A DNA stretch of 64,000 nucleotides, from assembly GCF_001905905.1 (NCBI RefSeq), contig NZ_LIVT01000001.1:665952-729951 (forward strand). Direction: 5' to 3'. This DNA is from Streptomyces sp. CB02366. GTDB taxonomy: Bacteria; Actinomycetota; Actinomycetes; Streptomycetales; Streptomycetaceae. Below the pieces are notes generated by a model, which had not been told where the DNA came from, did not search any database, and saw nothing but the letters and a program-made list of their open reading frames with translations. This document shows positions 1-8,530 of the stretch, one piece after another. Positions within the stretch are counted from its first letter, which is position 1; every line of letters begins with the position of its first letter. The translations under genes were made by a program, and so were the position numbers.

Positions 1-402
1 GGTCTTGAGGAAGCCCGCGATGCCCGACCAGAACGCGCCGACCAGCATGGCGACGACCACGATCAGCGCGATGTGCAGCGGGCCCGGCAGGTTCACGCTG
101 GCGCCGACCAGCGCGGCCAGCATGGCGGCGAGGCGGTACTGGCCGTCGACGCCGATGTTGAAGAGGTTCATCCGGAAGCCGACCGCGACCGCGAGGGCGG
201 CCAGGTAGTACGTACCGGCCTGGTTGACGATCAGGACCTGTACGTCGACGTAGCTCGCCGACTCGAACATGATCCGGTACGGCTCGAAGGGGTTGCGGCC
301 GGAGGCGAGCAGCACCACGGTCGTCAGCACGAGGGCGACGACCAGGGCGAGCACCGGGCCGGCGAAGCCCAGGATCAGCCGGTCCTTGTCGATTTTCTTC
401 AT
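1..402 (-). CDS. Nucleoside ABC transporter permease (partial, N-terminal end)
   Basis: Membrane permease of a BmpA-type purine nucleoside importer, cut by the window edge. About 134 N-terminal residues are visible. The first hydrophobic helix begins near residue 9 (LILGFAGPVLALVVALVLTT) and is followed by the family-typical stretch GRNPFEPYRIMFESA and by VNQAGTYYLAALAVAVGFRM. The ATG at 400-402 overlaps the stop of the upstream ATPase as ATGA, so the two are probably translationally coupled. Family and role follow from the sequence and from the lipoprotein-ATPase-permease order. The exact substrate is inferred; guanosine or other nucleosides are usual for this family. Confidence 0.88.
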   Translation of the reverse strand, partial: MKKIDKDRLILGFAGPVLALVVALVLTTVVLLASGRNPFEPYRIMFESASYVDVQVLIVNQAGTYYLAALAVAVGFRMNLFNIGVDGQYRLAAMLAALVGASVNLPGPLHIALIVVVAMLVGAFWSGIAGFLKT

Positions 403-1961
403 CGGGCCTCGTCCTCCGGGCTTTCGAGGTGACCGGTGGCGGCGCCGGTCATGGCCGAGCCCAGTTCCTCCGGGGTGATGGTGGCCGGGTCGGCGTCGGC
501 GACCAGTCGGCCGCGGTACATGACGCGCAGGGTGTCGGAGAGCCCGATCAGCTCGTCCAGGTCGGCCGAGATCAGCAGCACGGCCAGCCCTTCGCGGCGG
601 GCCTCGCGGATCTGGTCCCAGATCTGCGCCTGCGCGCCGACGTCCACCCCGCGGGTGGGGTGGGCGGCGATCAGGAGCTTGGGGGCGTGGCTCATCTCGC
701 GGCCGACGATCAGCTTCTGCTGGTTGCCGCCGGAGAGGGAGGCCGCGGTGACCTCGATGCCGGGGGTGCGCACGTCGTACTCGCGCACGATGCGCTCGGT
801 GTCGGTGCGGGCCGCCTTGTTGTCCAGCAGCCAGCCGCGGCTGTTGGGCTTCTCGGTGACGTGGCCGAGGATGCGGTTCTCCCACAGCGGGGCGTCCAGC
901 AGGACGCCGTGGCGGTGGCGGTCCTCGGGGATGTAGCCGATGCCGGACTCGCGGCGCCTGCGGGTGGGGGCGTGCGAGATGTCGTCCTGGTCGAGGGTGA
1001 TGGTCCCGCCGTCCGGGTCGCGCATGCCCATCAGGGCCTCGATCAGCTCGGTCTGCCCGTTGCCCTCGACGCCGGCGATGCCGAGGACCTCGCCCTGGTG
1101 GATGGTGAAGTCGATGCCGGCGAGCACGTCGCGGACGGTGCCGTCGGGGTCGGTGACGGTGAGCGCCAGGTCCCGCACGCGCAGCATGGGCACGTCGGTG
1201 ACGGTGGACTCGCGGGTCTCCGGCGAGGGCAGTTCGCTGCCGACCATCAGCTCGGCGAGCTGCTTGGGCGTGGTGGTGGCCGGGTCGGCGGTGCCCACGG
1301 TCGTACCGCGGCGGATCACCGTGATGTCGTCGGCGACGGAGAGCACCTCGCCCAGCTTGTGCGAGATGAAGATGACGGTGAGGCCCTCGGCCTTGAGCTC
1401 GCGCAGGTTGGCGAAGAGCGCGTCGACCTCCTGCGGCACGAGGACCGCGGTCGGCTCGTCGAGGATCAGGATGCGGGCGCCCCGGTAGAGCACCTTGAGG
1501 ATCTCCACGCGCTGCCGGTCGGCGACCCCGAGGTCCTCCACGAGCGCGTCGGGCCGGATGCCCAGGCCGTACGCGTCGGAGATCTCCTTGATCTTCTTCC
1601 GGGCGCCGGACCCGATGCCGTACAGCTTCTCGCCGCCGAGGACGACGTTCTCCAGGACGGTGAAGTTGTCGGCGAGCATGAAGTGCTGGTGCACCATGCC
1701 GATGCCCCGCCCGATGGCGTCGCCCGGGTTGGAGAACGAGACCTGCTCTCCGTTGATCGCGATGGTGCCCTCGTCCGGCTTCTGCATGCCGTAGAGGATC
1801 TTCATCAGGGTGGACTTGCCGGCGCCGTTCTCACCGACGAGGGCGTGGACCGTGCCCTTGCCGATCGTGATGTCGATGTCGTGGTTGGCGACGACGCCGG
1901 GGAAGCGCTTGGTGATGCCGTGCAGTTCTACGGCAGGGGGGCTGCTGGACGCGTTGATGAC
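399..1961 (-). CDS. Nucleoside ABC transporter ATP-binding protein (two ABC domains)
   Basis: Energises the nucleoside importer with two tandem ABC cassettes in about 520 residues. The first cassette has a full Walker A (GENGAGKST, near residue 45) and a Walker B (ILILDEPTA). The second has the degenerate P-loop GVEGNGQTEL and the signature LSGGNQQK, as is normal for sugar/nucleoside transporters of this type. The ATG that encodes MKILYG lies inside Walker A and cannot be the start. The reading frame runs back to a GTC-ATC-AAC stretch placed 5 nt after an AAGGAG site, with no ATG, GTG or TTG there. The start is therefore uncertain: GTC at 1959-1961, ATC at 1956-1958, or an upstream CTG. The gene lies between the lipoprotein gene and the permease and overlaps the permease by 4 nt. 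Confidence 0.9.
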   Translation of the reverse strand, partial: VINASSSPPAVELHGITKRFPGVVANHDIDITIGKGTVHALVGENGAGKSTLMKILYGMQKPDEGTIAINGEQVSFSNPGDAIGRGIGMVHQHFMLADNFTVLENVVLGGEKLYGIGSGARKKIKEISDAYGLGIRPDALVEDLGVADRQRVEILKVLYRGARILILDEPTAVLVPQEVDALFANLRELKAEGLTVIFISHKLGEVLSVADDITVIRRGTTVGTADPATTTPKQLAELMVGSELPSPETRESTVTDVPMLRVRDLALTVTDPDGTVRDVLAGIDFTIHQGEVLGIAGVEGNGQTELIEALMGMRDPDGGTITLDQDDISHAPTRRRRESGIGYIPEDRHRHGVLLDAPLWENRILGHVTEKPNSRGWLLDNKAARTDTERIVREYDVRTPGIEVTAASLSGGNQQKLIVGREMSHAPKLLIAAHPTRGVDVGAQAQIWDQIREARREGLAVLLISADLDELIGLSDTLRVMYRGRLVADADPATITPEELGSAMTGAATGHLESPEDEAR

Positions 1962-2170
1962 GCACTCTCCTTGGCCGGACAGGAGCGGGGGCGGAGGGGC
2001 TGGGGGTGTCGGGCACCCCCCGAGGGGCGGGGTGAAGTTATCGCGCCGGAGGGCTGTCTACACGCGTAGCGCTGCCGAATCGTGAAACACGGGGTGCACG
2101 TCACGGTCCGGACGCGGGGTCCGGACCGGGATGGGAGAGCACGGCGAGAGGCGGAACTTCTTCGTGGGGC

Positions 2171-2200
2171 CGCGCGGGACCTTCGCGGTCCCATCGCGCG
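2171..2200. terminator. Hairpin inside the nucleoside-transporter operon
   Basis: GGGACC (2176-2181) pairs with GGTCCC (2187-2192) around a TTCGC loop. An outer CGCGC (2171-2175) can pair with GCGCG (2196-2200) across a 3-nt bulge. It sits in the 371-bp gap between the lipoprotein gene and the ATPase gene, which are otherwise ordered as one operon. It could be an attenuator or processing site that keeps binding protein above transporter core. Only the fold is visible; the role is inferred. Confidence 0.5.
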
Positions 2201-2332
2201 GGACGGTGGTGCGGAAGCCGGTGCGCCGGGCGGGGCGGGCCCGGGGCCCCGTCGGTCCACCGGCCGCGGAGCGGGACGGGGGACGGACGGGGCCCGGGGA
2301 AACCAGCCGTGCGGCGGAAGGCGCCGAACCGC

Positions 2333-3382
2333 TTACGGGGCGGTCTTGACGGTGATCTTGCCGTCGATGATCTCCTGCTTGGCCTTGTCGACGGCCGCGA
2401 TGACGTCGGTCATCTTGGCGAACGCCGGGTTGGACATCGACAGGCCGACGCCGTCCTTGTCCAGGCCGTAGCGGATCTCACCGGTGGTCGGCTTGCCGTC
2501 CTTGACCGACTTGATCAGGTTGAACACGGAGTCCTCGACGTCCTTGGTGACGGAGGTGAGGATGGACTCCTTGTAGGCCGCGAGGCCCTTCTGCTGGTAC
2601 TGGTCGGAGTCGACGCCGATGTTCCACTTGCCTGCCTTGGAGGCGGCCTCGATGGCGCCGGAGCCGGCCAGACCGGCGGCCGAGTAGATCACGTCGGCCT
2701 TCTTGTCGAGCTGGCCCTGGGCGGCGGCCTTGCCGAGGTCGGGCTTGGAGAAGCCGTCGAAGTTCGGCGGCTGCGTCAGGTACTGCGGGAGGACCTTGAC
2801 CGAGGGGTCGGTGTCCTTGGCGCCCTGGACGAACCCGGCCTCGAACTTCTTGATCAGCGGGGTCTCGACACCGCCGATGAAGCCGATCGTCTTCGTCTTG
2901 GTGACCTTGGCGGCGGCGACGCCGGCGAGGTAGGAGCCCTGCTCCTCGTTGAAGACGATGTTGGCGATGTTGTCGCCGGTCACCGAGGCGTCGTCGATGA
3001 TGCCGAAGGTGGTCTTCGGGAACTTCGGGGCGACCTTCTTGATGGCGGGCGCGTAGGCGAAGCCGACGCCGATCACCGGGTTGTTGCCGGAACGGGCCAG
3101 CTCGGTGAGGCGCTGGACCTTGTCGGCGTCGCCCTCGCCGTCGGAGGGCTCGGCCTCGCTGCCCTTGATGCCGAGGTCCTTCTCCGCCTTGGCGAGACCG
3201 GCGTAGGCGGCGTCGTTGAACGACTGGTCGCCGCGACCGCCGATGTCGTACGCGATGGCGGCCTTGTCGCCGTCCTTGCCGGAACCCGCGTCCGACGAAG
3301 ATTTCCCGCCACAGGCGGTGACGCTGAGTGCAAGCGCCGCGGACGCAATGCCCACGGTGGTGATCCTGGTGATCCGGCGCAA
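2333..3382 (-). CDS. BMP-family nucleoside-binding lipoprotein
   Basis: Extracellular substrate-binding lipoprotein of the BmpA/Med family (PnrA-like nucleoside receptors), 349 residues, the usual length. It has a type II signal peptide with Cys24 in the lipobox VTAC, then AIAYDIGGRGDQSFNDAAYAG, which is the conserved N-terminal signature of the family. The start chosen is TTG at 3380-3382, because an AAGGAG site lies 6 nt upstream and the signal peptide then has normal length. An upstream in-frame start would add an implausible 47 residues. It precedes the ATPase and permease genes on the same strand. The stop at 2333 is followed by a 371-bp gap containing a hairpin. Confidence 0.93.
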   Translation of the reverse strand: MRRITRITTVGIASAALALSVTACGGKSSSDAGSGKDGDKAAIAYDIGGRGDQSFNDAAYAGLAKAEKDLGIKGSEAEPSDGEGDADKVQRLTELARSGNNPVIGVGFAYAPAIKKVAPKFPKTTFGIIDDASVTGDNIANIVFNEEQGSYLAGVAAAKVTKTKTIGFIGGVETPLIKKFEAGFVQGAKDTDPSVKVLPQYLTQPPNFDGFSKPDLGKAAAQGQLDKKADVIYSAAGLAGSGAIEAASKAGKWNIGVDSDQYQQKGLAAYKESILTSVTKDVEDSVFNLIKSVKDGKPTTGEIRYGLDKDGVGLSMSNPAFAKMTDVIAAVDKAKQEIIDGKITVKTAP

Positions 3383-3555
3383 GGGAGGCTCCTTCAAACC
3401 TGACCGAAGCGCCTCTTCCGGCGCTGGTTTCGCGGCGATCGTAACGCGCGTAGATGTCAGATAAGAGCACGTACGGAAGCCGTTATCGGATCGTCGTGAA
3501 CAGAAGCGGTCCCGCGGGTCCACGAACGGCCCGCGAAGACCGCGTCAACGCTCCG
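3383..3555. other. Intergenic region upstream of the BMP lipoprotein
   Basis: 173 bp between the amidohydrolase stop and the TTG start of the binding protein. It must hold the importer promoter if the operon is transcribed separately from the amidohydrolase. I see a relatively A/T-rich patch (about 3440-3475) but no hexamer pair good enough to call. Confidence 0.4.
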
Positions 3556-4806
3556 CTAACGGTTCCCGTCGAGCAGTGCCGCGGCGGTGAACAGCTCGAC
3601 ACCCACGGTGATGGCCTCTTCGTCCACGTCGAAGTTGCCGCGGTGCAGGTCGAGCCCGCGCGTGTCACCCGGCGTCCGGACGCCGAGGCGGGCCATCGCG
3701 CCGGGGACCTTCTCCAGGTACCAGGAGAAGTCCTCCCCGCCCAGGCTCTGCTCGGTGTCCTCGATCGCGTACGAACCGCGGCGCTCGGTCATCGCGGCGT
3801 CCAGCAGGCCGATGGACTCGGCGTCGTTCACCACGGGCGGCACGCCCCGTACGTAATCGATCACGGTCTTGGCCCGGTGCATTCCGGCCACCTCGTCCAC
3901 GGCGGCGTGCACCAGGTCGGGGGCTTCGCGCCAGGCGTCCAGGTTCAGGCAGCGGACGGTGCCGGACAGCTCGGCGTGCTGCGGGATGACGTTGGGGGCG
4001 TGCCCGGTCTCCAGTCGGCCCCAGGTCAGCGCGAGCCCGGAGCGGGCGTCGACCCGGCGGGCGAGCAGGGCGGGCACGTCCACGGCGATCCGGGCGGCGG
4101 CGGTGACCAGGTCGGTGGTCAGGTGCGGGCGGGCGGTGTGGCCGCCGGGGCCGTCGAGGGTGACCTCCAGGCGGTCGCAGGCCGAGGTGATGGCCCCGAT
4201 CCGCAGTCCGATCCGCCCGACGTCCACCTTCGGGTCGCAGTGCACGCCGATGATCCGCCCGACGCCCTCCAGCACCCCGGACTCGATCGCGTCGACCGCG
4301 CCGCCGGGCAGGACCTCCTCGGCCGGCTGGAAGATCAGCCGCACGGCGTTGGGCAGCCGCCCCTGCCGGTCGAGTTCGGCGAGCACGAGGCCCGCGCCGA
4401 GCACGGTGGTGGTGTGCACGTCGTGGCCGCAGGCGTGCGCCCGGTCGGGCACGGTGGACCGGTAGGGCACGTCGGCCTTGGTGTCCGGGATCGGCAGCGC
4501 GTCGATGTCCGCCCGCAACGCCAGCATCGGCGTCACTCCGTCCCACTCCCCCACGTCGCACATGAGCCCGGTCCCGACCCGGAGGACCCGCGGCTTGAGC
4601 CCGGCCTTCTCCAGCCGGTCCTTGACGGCGGCGGTGGTACGGAACTCCTGGTTGCCCAGCTCGGGGTGCATGTGCAGGTCCCGGCGGAAGGCGATCAGCT
4701 CGGCCCGGAGCTCGTCCGGGAGCCGCCCCGGCAGACCGCCTCCCCCCGGCTGCTCGGCGTCGGGCAGGTCGTGGGGGCGGGAGGCGCGGGACTTCACGTG
4801 GTTCAC
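3556..4806 (-). CDS. M20-family metal-dependent amidohydrolase
   Basis: Cytoplasmic two-zinc amidohydrolase/peptidase of the M20D type (N-acyl amino acid, indole-3-acetyl conjugate or p-aminobenzoyl-glutamate hydrolases), 416 residues. Visible family signatures are FRRDLHMHPELGNQEF, ADIDALPI, the metal-binding HACGHDVH, the catalytic glutamate pair in QPAEEVLPGG, HCDPKVDVG and GGEDFSWYLEKVPG. There is no signal peptide. The start is GTG at 4804-4806; a second GTG at 4795-4797 is equally possible and has a slightly better spaced AGG. It lies just upstream of the nucleoside importer on the same strand, 173 bp away, so co-regulation is possible but not shown. The substrate cannot be told from the sequence. 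Confidence 0.9.
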   Translation of the reverse strand: MNHVKSRASRPHDLPDAEQPGGGGLPGRLPDELRAELIAFRRDLHMHPELGNQEFRTTAAVKDRLEKAGLKPRVLRVGTGLMCDVGEWDGVTPMLALRADIDALPIPDTKADVPYRSTVPDRAHACGHDVHTTTVLGAGLVLAELDRQGRLPNAVRLIFQPAEEVLPGGAVDAIESGVLEGVGRIIGVHCDPKVDVGRIGLRIGAITSACDRLEVTLDGPGGHTARPHLTTDLVTAAARIAVDVPALLARRVDARSGLALTWGRLETGHAPNVIPQHAELSGTVRCLNLDAWREAPDLVHAAVDEVAGMHRAKTVIDYVRGVPPVVNDAESIGLLDAAMTERRGSYAIEDTEQSLGGEDFSWYLEKVPGAMARLGVRTPGDTRGLDLHRGNFDVDEEAITVGVELFTAAALLDGNR

Positions 4807-5239
4807 CTGATCAAGCGTAGGCCCCTCGGCCCCCCAACTGGCCAGGGATCAGCGAAATTTCAGCCGTGCAGGGGAACAAAGTCCGCGCGGGGACGTGTGG
4901 TGCGGGGCGATTCCGGGTATACCGGCCCGGCTTCGAACGAGGGCGCGCGCGGCCTCGCGGGAAGGGCGCAGGACACCGGGACAGGTGCCCCTGGGACCGT
5001 ACGCACGTGCGCCGGGCCCCTCTCGTCGGCGGGTCCTGGCCACGGACTCGGCGCCCCCTTCCTCCTGAACCGGCTGCCACGCCTCCCCGGTCGGCCCCGA
5101 GGGGCGGTGAACGGCGGCCCGCCGACCGGAAAGCCGCACATGCGGGACGTCCACAGCCCCGACACGGCGGCCGGTCGGTCGGACCCTGCCGCGTACCACT
5201 ACGTCGGCGGCCGACGCCATCCGTCGCGGCTCCGCGGCC
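4807..5239. other. Intergenic region, no gene seen
   Basis: 433 bp between the end of the nonulosonate cluster and the amidohydrolase start. Open frames cross it but none has a ribosome site, a family resemblance or sensible length. It should contain the amidohydrolase promoter. I see no convincing hexamers or repeats. Confidence 0.5.
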
Positions 5240-6271
5240 TCAGGTCGCCACCGACGAAAGCCGCTGCACCCCCCGCGCCGTCTCCGTGACCCCGCTCAGG
5301 AAGCCCTCGGCGCGGGGGGAGGCCGTGGCGCGGAGCCATTCCGGGGCGATGTCGCAGACCGCGACGTTCACGCCCGTGCCGGCCAGAGCCAGCGGGAGGG
5401 TGTGGACGACCGTGGAGGGGAAGCTGACGATCGTGCGGCCGATGGGGCCGCGGCGGGCGATCAGTTCCAGGGGGAGGTCGGGGCGGACGATCTCCAGGCC
5501 GGTGGCGGCTTCCAGGGCGTGGAGCTTCTCGGCGGACTCGCGGCGGTGGGCGAAGTAGCGGGTGGCGCCGTGGGTGCGGGCCAGGGCCGCGACCGCCTCC
5601 TGGTACGGGACGGGGTCGACGACGCCCGTCTCGACCAGGGAGGTGCCGACCAGGTCCGCGCCCCTGCCGATGCTGGGCGGGCCGAAGCGGGCGCGGGTCC
5701 AGGCGAAGGTGTTCGGGGTGACCGCGATGCCGGGCGGAGCCTCGACCGGCATCGCGGTGAACACCTCGACCGTGTGGTTCGCCCTCGGGGTGAAGCGGCG
5801 GCGGGCCGTCGCCGTGACCGGGGCCAGGACCAGTTCGCGCGGTCCCGTGCGGCCCCGGCGGTGCCAGCGCGTCAGGCGCTCGCCCCGGGCCAGCTGGGCG
5901 ACGAACTCCATGGTGGCCGTGCCGTCGTCGACCACCGTGAGGCGGTCGGCGCGGACCAGGGTCAGCAGGAGCTGGACGTACCGGGAGAACGGGTCGCCGA
6001 TCACTATGTGGTCCGCGCGCCGGACCAGGCCGGCCAGGGCGCGCAGGGCCTTCAGGGGCGCGCCGGAGTCCCCGCGCGCCTCCTGCCAGCGGACCGTGAT
6101 GCCCTCGTCGCGGGCCAGCTCCGCCATCCGGCGCAGCTGACCGCGCGACATCGGGTCGACCGGGGGGAGGACGACGACCGTGGTGGCGGCCGGATCGTCT
6201 CCCCCCTGGGTGTGAACCCACTCCAGGACGTTCAGGAGCTGGACCGGGCTCTCGACGAAGGCGAGGTTCAC
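5240..6271 (-). CDS. Polysialyltransferase/GT52-like glycosyltransferase
   Basis: Probable nonulosonic-acid transferase, 343 residues, starting at GTG 6269-6271. The N-terminus VESPVQLLNVLEW resembles the opening of bacterial sialyltransferase-type enzymes. Further along are VIGDPFSRYVQ, the acidic VVDDGTATMEF, RYFAHRRES and VSFPSTVVHTLPLAL, which sit where the D/E-D/E-G, HP-like and S-T motifs of the polysialyltransferase and GT52 groups occur. There are no membrane segments. It is the last gene of a same-strand run with NeuB (10 nt gap), the CMP-sugar synthetase and the DUF6716 gene, which supports a role in adding a CMP-nonulosonate. The family placement comes from motifs recalled from memory, so it is tentative. 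Confidence 0.62.
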   Translation of the reverse strand: MNLAFVESPVQLLNVLEWVHTQGGDDPAATTVVVLPPVDPMSRGQLRRMAELARDEGITVRWQEARGDSGAPLKALRALAGLVRRADHIVIGDPFSRYVQLLLTLVRADRLTVVDDGTATMEFVAQLARGERLTRWHRRGRTGPRELVLAPVTATARRRFTPRANHTVEVFTAMPVEAPPGIAVTPNTFAWTRARFGPPSIGRGADLVGTSLVETGVVDPVPYQEAVAALARTHGATRYFAHRRESAEKLHALEAATGLEIVRPDLPLELIARRGPIGRTIVSFPSTVVHTLPLALAGTGVNVAVCDIAPEWLRATASPRAEGFLSGVTETARGVQRLSSVAT

Positions 6272-6281
6272 CGGTCGGCGC

Positions 6282-7217
6282 TCAGACCGCGACCGGCTCG
6301 GGGGCCGGCGCGTTCTCGGTCTCGGCGACGACGCCCGCGACGCGGCGGAGCTTCTTCATCGGGCCGAGCTCGGACTCGTACACCTTCTTGACGCCGTCGC
6401 CGAGCGACTGCTCGATGGTGCGGATGTCGCGGACCAGGCGGGCCAGGCCCTGCGGCTCGACGGAGGCGGCCTGGTCGGAGCCCCACATGGCGCGGTCCAG
6501 GGTGATGTGGCGCTCGACGAAAGTGGCGCCCAGCGCGACGGCGGCGAGGGTGGTCTGGAGGCCGGTCTCGTGGCCGGAGTAGCCGATCGGGACGTTCGGG
6601 TACTCCTGCTGGAGGGTGTTGATGACCCGCAGGTTCAGCTCCTCGGCCTTCGCCGGGTAGGTGGAAGTGGCGTGGCAGAGCAGGATGTTGTCGCTGCCCA
6701 GGACCTCGACCGCGTGGCGGATCTGCTTCGGGGTGGACATGCCGGTGGAGAGGATGACCGTGCGGCCGGTGGCGCGCAGGGCGCGCAGCAGCTCGTCGTC
6801 GGTGAGGGAGGCGGAGGCCACCTTGTGGGCGGGGACGTCGAACTTCTCCAGGAAGGCGACGGCCTCGGTGTCCCACGGGGAGGCGAACCAGTCGATGCCG
6901 CGCTCGGCGCAGTGCTCGGCGATGGCGGTGTACTCGGCCTCGCCGAACTCGACGCGGTGGCGGTAGTCGATGTACGTCATCCGGCCCCAGGGGGTGTCGC
7001 GCTCGATGTCCCACTGGTCGCGCGGGGTGCAGATCTCCGGGGTGCGCTTCTGGAACTTGACGGCGTCGCAGCCTGCTTCGGCGGCGGCGTCGATCAGCGC
7101 GATGGCGTTGTCGAGGTCGCCATTGTGGTTGATGCCGATCTCACCCGTGATGTAGACGGGGTGGCCGGGGCCGGCGGTGCGGGTGCCGAAGGTGCGCAGG
7201 CGGGAGGTGCTGGTCAT
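6282..7217 (-). CDS. N-acetylneuraminate synthase family protein (NeuB-like)
   Basis: Condenses phosphoenolpyruvate with a hexose or hexosamine to make a nine-carbon 2-keto acid (sialic acid, Kdn or relative). 311 residues. TIM-barrel signatures are GEIGINHNGDLDNAIALIDAA, AVKFQKRTPEICT, FASPWDTEAVAFL, STGMSTPKQI, HATSTYP, YSGHETGL and ERHITLDR. The protein stops about 25 residues after the barrel, so the C-terminal SAF (antifreeze-like) domain of classical NeuB (about 346 residues) is absent. The start ATG at 7215-7217 follows a GGAAG-type site. The CMP-transferase gene ends 12 nt upstream. In S. coelicolor, as I recall, a homologous gene is tied to teichulosonic acid synthesis. Confidence 0.92.
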   Translation of the reverse strand: MTSTSRLRTFGTRTAGPGHPVYITGEIGINHNGDLDNAIALIDAAAEAGCDAVKFQKRTPEICTPRDQWDIERDTPWGRMTYIDYRHRVEFGEAEYTAIAEHCAERGIDWFASPWDTEAVAFLEKFDVPAHKVASASLTDDELLRALRATGRTVILSTGMSTPKQIRHAVEVLGSDNILLCHATSTYPAKAEELNLRVINTLQQEYPNVPIGYSGHETGLQTTLAAVALGATFVERHITLDRAMWGSDQAASVEPQGLARLVRDIRTIEQSLGDGVKKVYESELGPMKKLRRVAGVVAETENAPAPEPVAV

Positions 7218-7229
7218 GGTGGTGCTTCC

Positions 7230-8474
7230 TTACGTGGTGGGGACGGTGGGGGCGGGAGTGGTGGTCAGGGTGGGGCCCAGCAGCCAGGCCGCGATCTCGC
7301 GGACGGCGCCGTAGCCCCCGGGGGTGGTCGTGACGGCGCGCGCGGCGGCGCGTACCGAGTCGTGGGCGCTCGCGACCGCGACGGGCCAGCCGGCGAGGGA
7401 GAAGCAGGGCAGGTCGTTGACGTCGTTGCCGACGTAGAGGACCCGCTCGGGGGCGATGGCGTGCTCGTCGCACCACCGCTTCAGGGCCTCGTCCTTGCGG
7501 TCGATGCCGTGCAGGACGGGGACCTGGAGCTTGCGGGCCCGGGCGGCGACGACCGGGTTCTGCTCGGTGGAGAGGATCAGGAGCGGCACGCCGGCCTTGC
7601 GCAGTGCGGCGATGCCCAGGCCGTCGCCCCGGTGCACGGCGACGGTCTCGCGGCCGTCCGAGTCGATCATGACCCGGTCGTCGGTCTGGGTGCCGTCGAA
7701 GTCCAGGACGACCGCGTCCACGTCCGCGAGGGAGGGCAGCGGGGAGGGGTCCAGGAGCGGGGCGAGCGCGCGGGCGCGGGCCAGGTCGTGCGGGTCGTCG
7801 ATCTCCAGCACCCGCGCCGGGTCGGTGCGGACGAGGGCGGTGTGGCCGAAGAAGCGGTGGCGGTGGGTGCGGAAGCCCGCCGCGTCCATCGCGTAGGCGG
7901 CGCCGGTCTCCAGCAGGTCCTCGGGGCGGTCCTGGCGGCGGGGGCGTACGGACTTGTCGTGGTTGACGCCGTACGTGCCCTCCTCGACCGCGTGCCCGTC
8001 GCGCCAGACGAAGCCGTGGAACGGGGCGACCGTGACGGCCGTGTCCGCGCCCTCCTGGGCCACCGCCCTGGCCACGCCGTCGATGTCCTCGCGGGAGACG
8101 AAGGGGCTGGTGCACTGGACGAGGAGGACCACGTCGACGGTCCGGGCGCGTTCGGCCTCGTAGACGTCCAGGGCGTGCAGGACGGCCGCTTCGCTGGTGG
8201 CGGCGTCGCCCGCGATGGCGGCGGGGCGCTCCACGCAGTGCAGCCGGTGGGCGGCCCGGAGGTCGGCGGCGGCGGTGCGGGCGGCCTCGGCGATGGCCCC
8301 GTCGTCGGTGGTGACGACGACGTCGGTGACCTCGGGGGCGCCGAGGGCGGCGCGGACGGCACGGGCGACCAGGGGGATGCCGCCGACCTCGGCGAGGTTC
8401 TTGGCGGGGACGCCCTTGGACCCGCCGCGGGCGGGGATCACGGCGACGACGGTCGGGGTCGGGGGCGGCTGCAT
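7230..8474 (-). CDS. CMP-nonulosonate synthetase fused to a HAD phosphatase
   Basis: Bifunctional protein of 414 residues. The N-terminal part (about 1-235) is an acylneuraminate cytidylyltransferase that activates the nonulosonic acid as CMP-sugar. It has VVAVIPARGGSKGVPAKNLA, VVTTDDGAIAEAA, ERPAAIAGD, VLLVQCTSPF and EIDDPHDLARA. The C-terminal part (about 245-400) is a KdsC-like HAD phosphatase with VVLDFDGTQTDD, HRGDGLGIAALRKAG, ILSTEQNPVVAARA and YVGNDVNDLPCF. A phosphatase fits a pathway through a 9-phosphate intermediate. The start ATG (8472-8474) has AGGAG 5-6 nt upstream. It lies between the DUF6716 gene (56 nt gap) and neuB. Such fusions are known in other organisms. Substrate identity is inferred. 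Confidence 0.9.
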   Translation of the reverse strand: MQPPPTPTVVAVIPARGGSKGVPAKNLAEVGGIPLVARAVRAALGAPEVTDVVVTTDDGAIAEAARTAAADLRAAHRLHCVERPAAIAGDAATSEAAVLHALDVYEAERARTVDVVLLVQCTSPFVSREDIDGVARAVAQEGADTAVTVAPFHGFVWRDGHAVEEGTYGVNHDKSVRPRRQDRPEDLLETGAAYAMDAAGFRTHRHRFFGHTALVRTDPARVLEIDDPHDLARARALAPLLDPSPLPSLADVDAVVLDFDGTQTDDRVMIDSDGRETVAVHRGDGLGIAALRKAGVPLLILSTEQNPVVAARARKLQVPVLHGIDRKDEALKRWCDEHAIAPERVLYVGNDVNDLPCFSLAGWPVAVASAHDSVRAAARAVTTTPGGYGAVREIAAWLLGPTLTTTPAPTVPTT

Positions 8475-8530
8475 CGCTGCTCCTGGTGTGGTGGGGGTTC
8501 CTGACGGGGTGGGCCCCGGGGCGGGAGCGG

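Noticed and set aside
429..2069. Long plus-strand open frame opposite the nucleoside-transporter ATPase
   Set aside because: Antisense shadow; the minus strand has complete ABC motifs.
4801..4807. GTTCACC at the amidohydrolase start as a PhoP box
   Set aside because: No second unit at 11 or 22 bp; it is part of the coding start.
6264..6271. GTTCACC near the start of the glycosyltransferase gene
   Set aside because: Single copy made by the GTGAACCTC start; no repeat.
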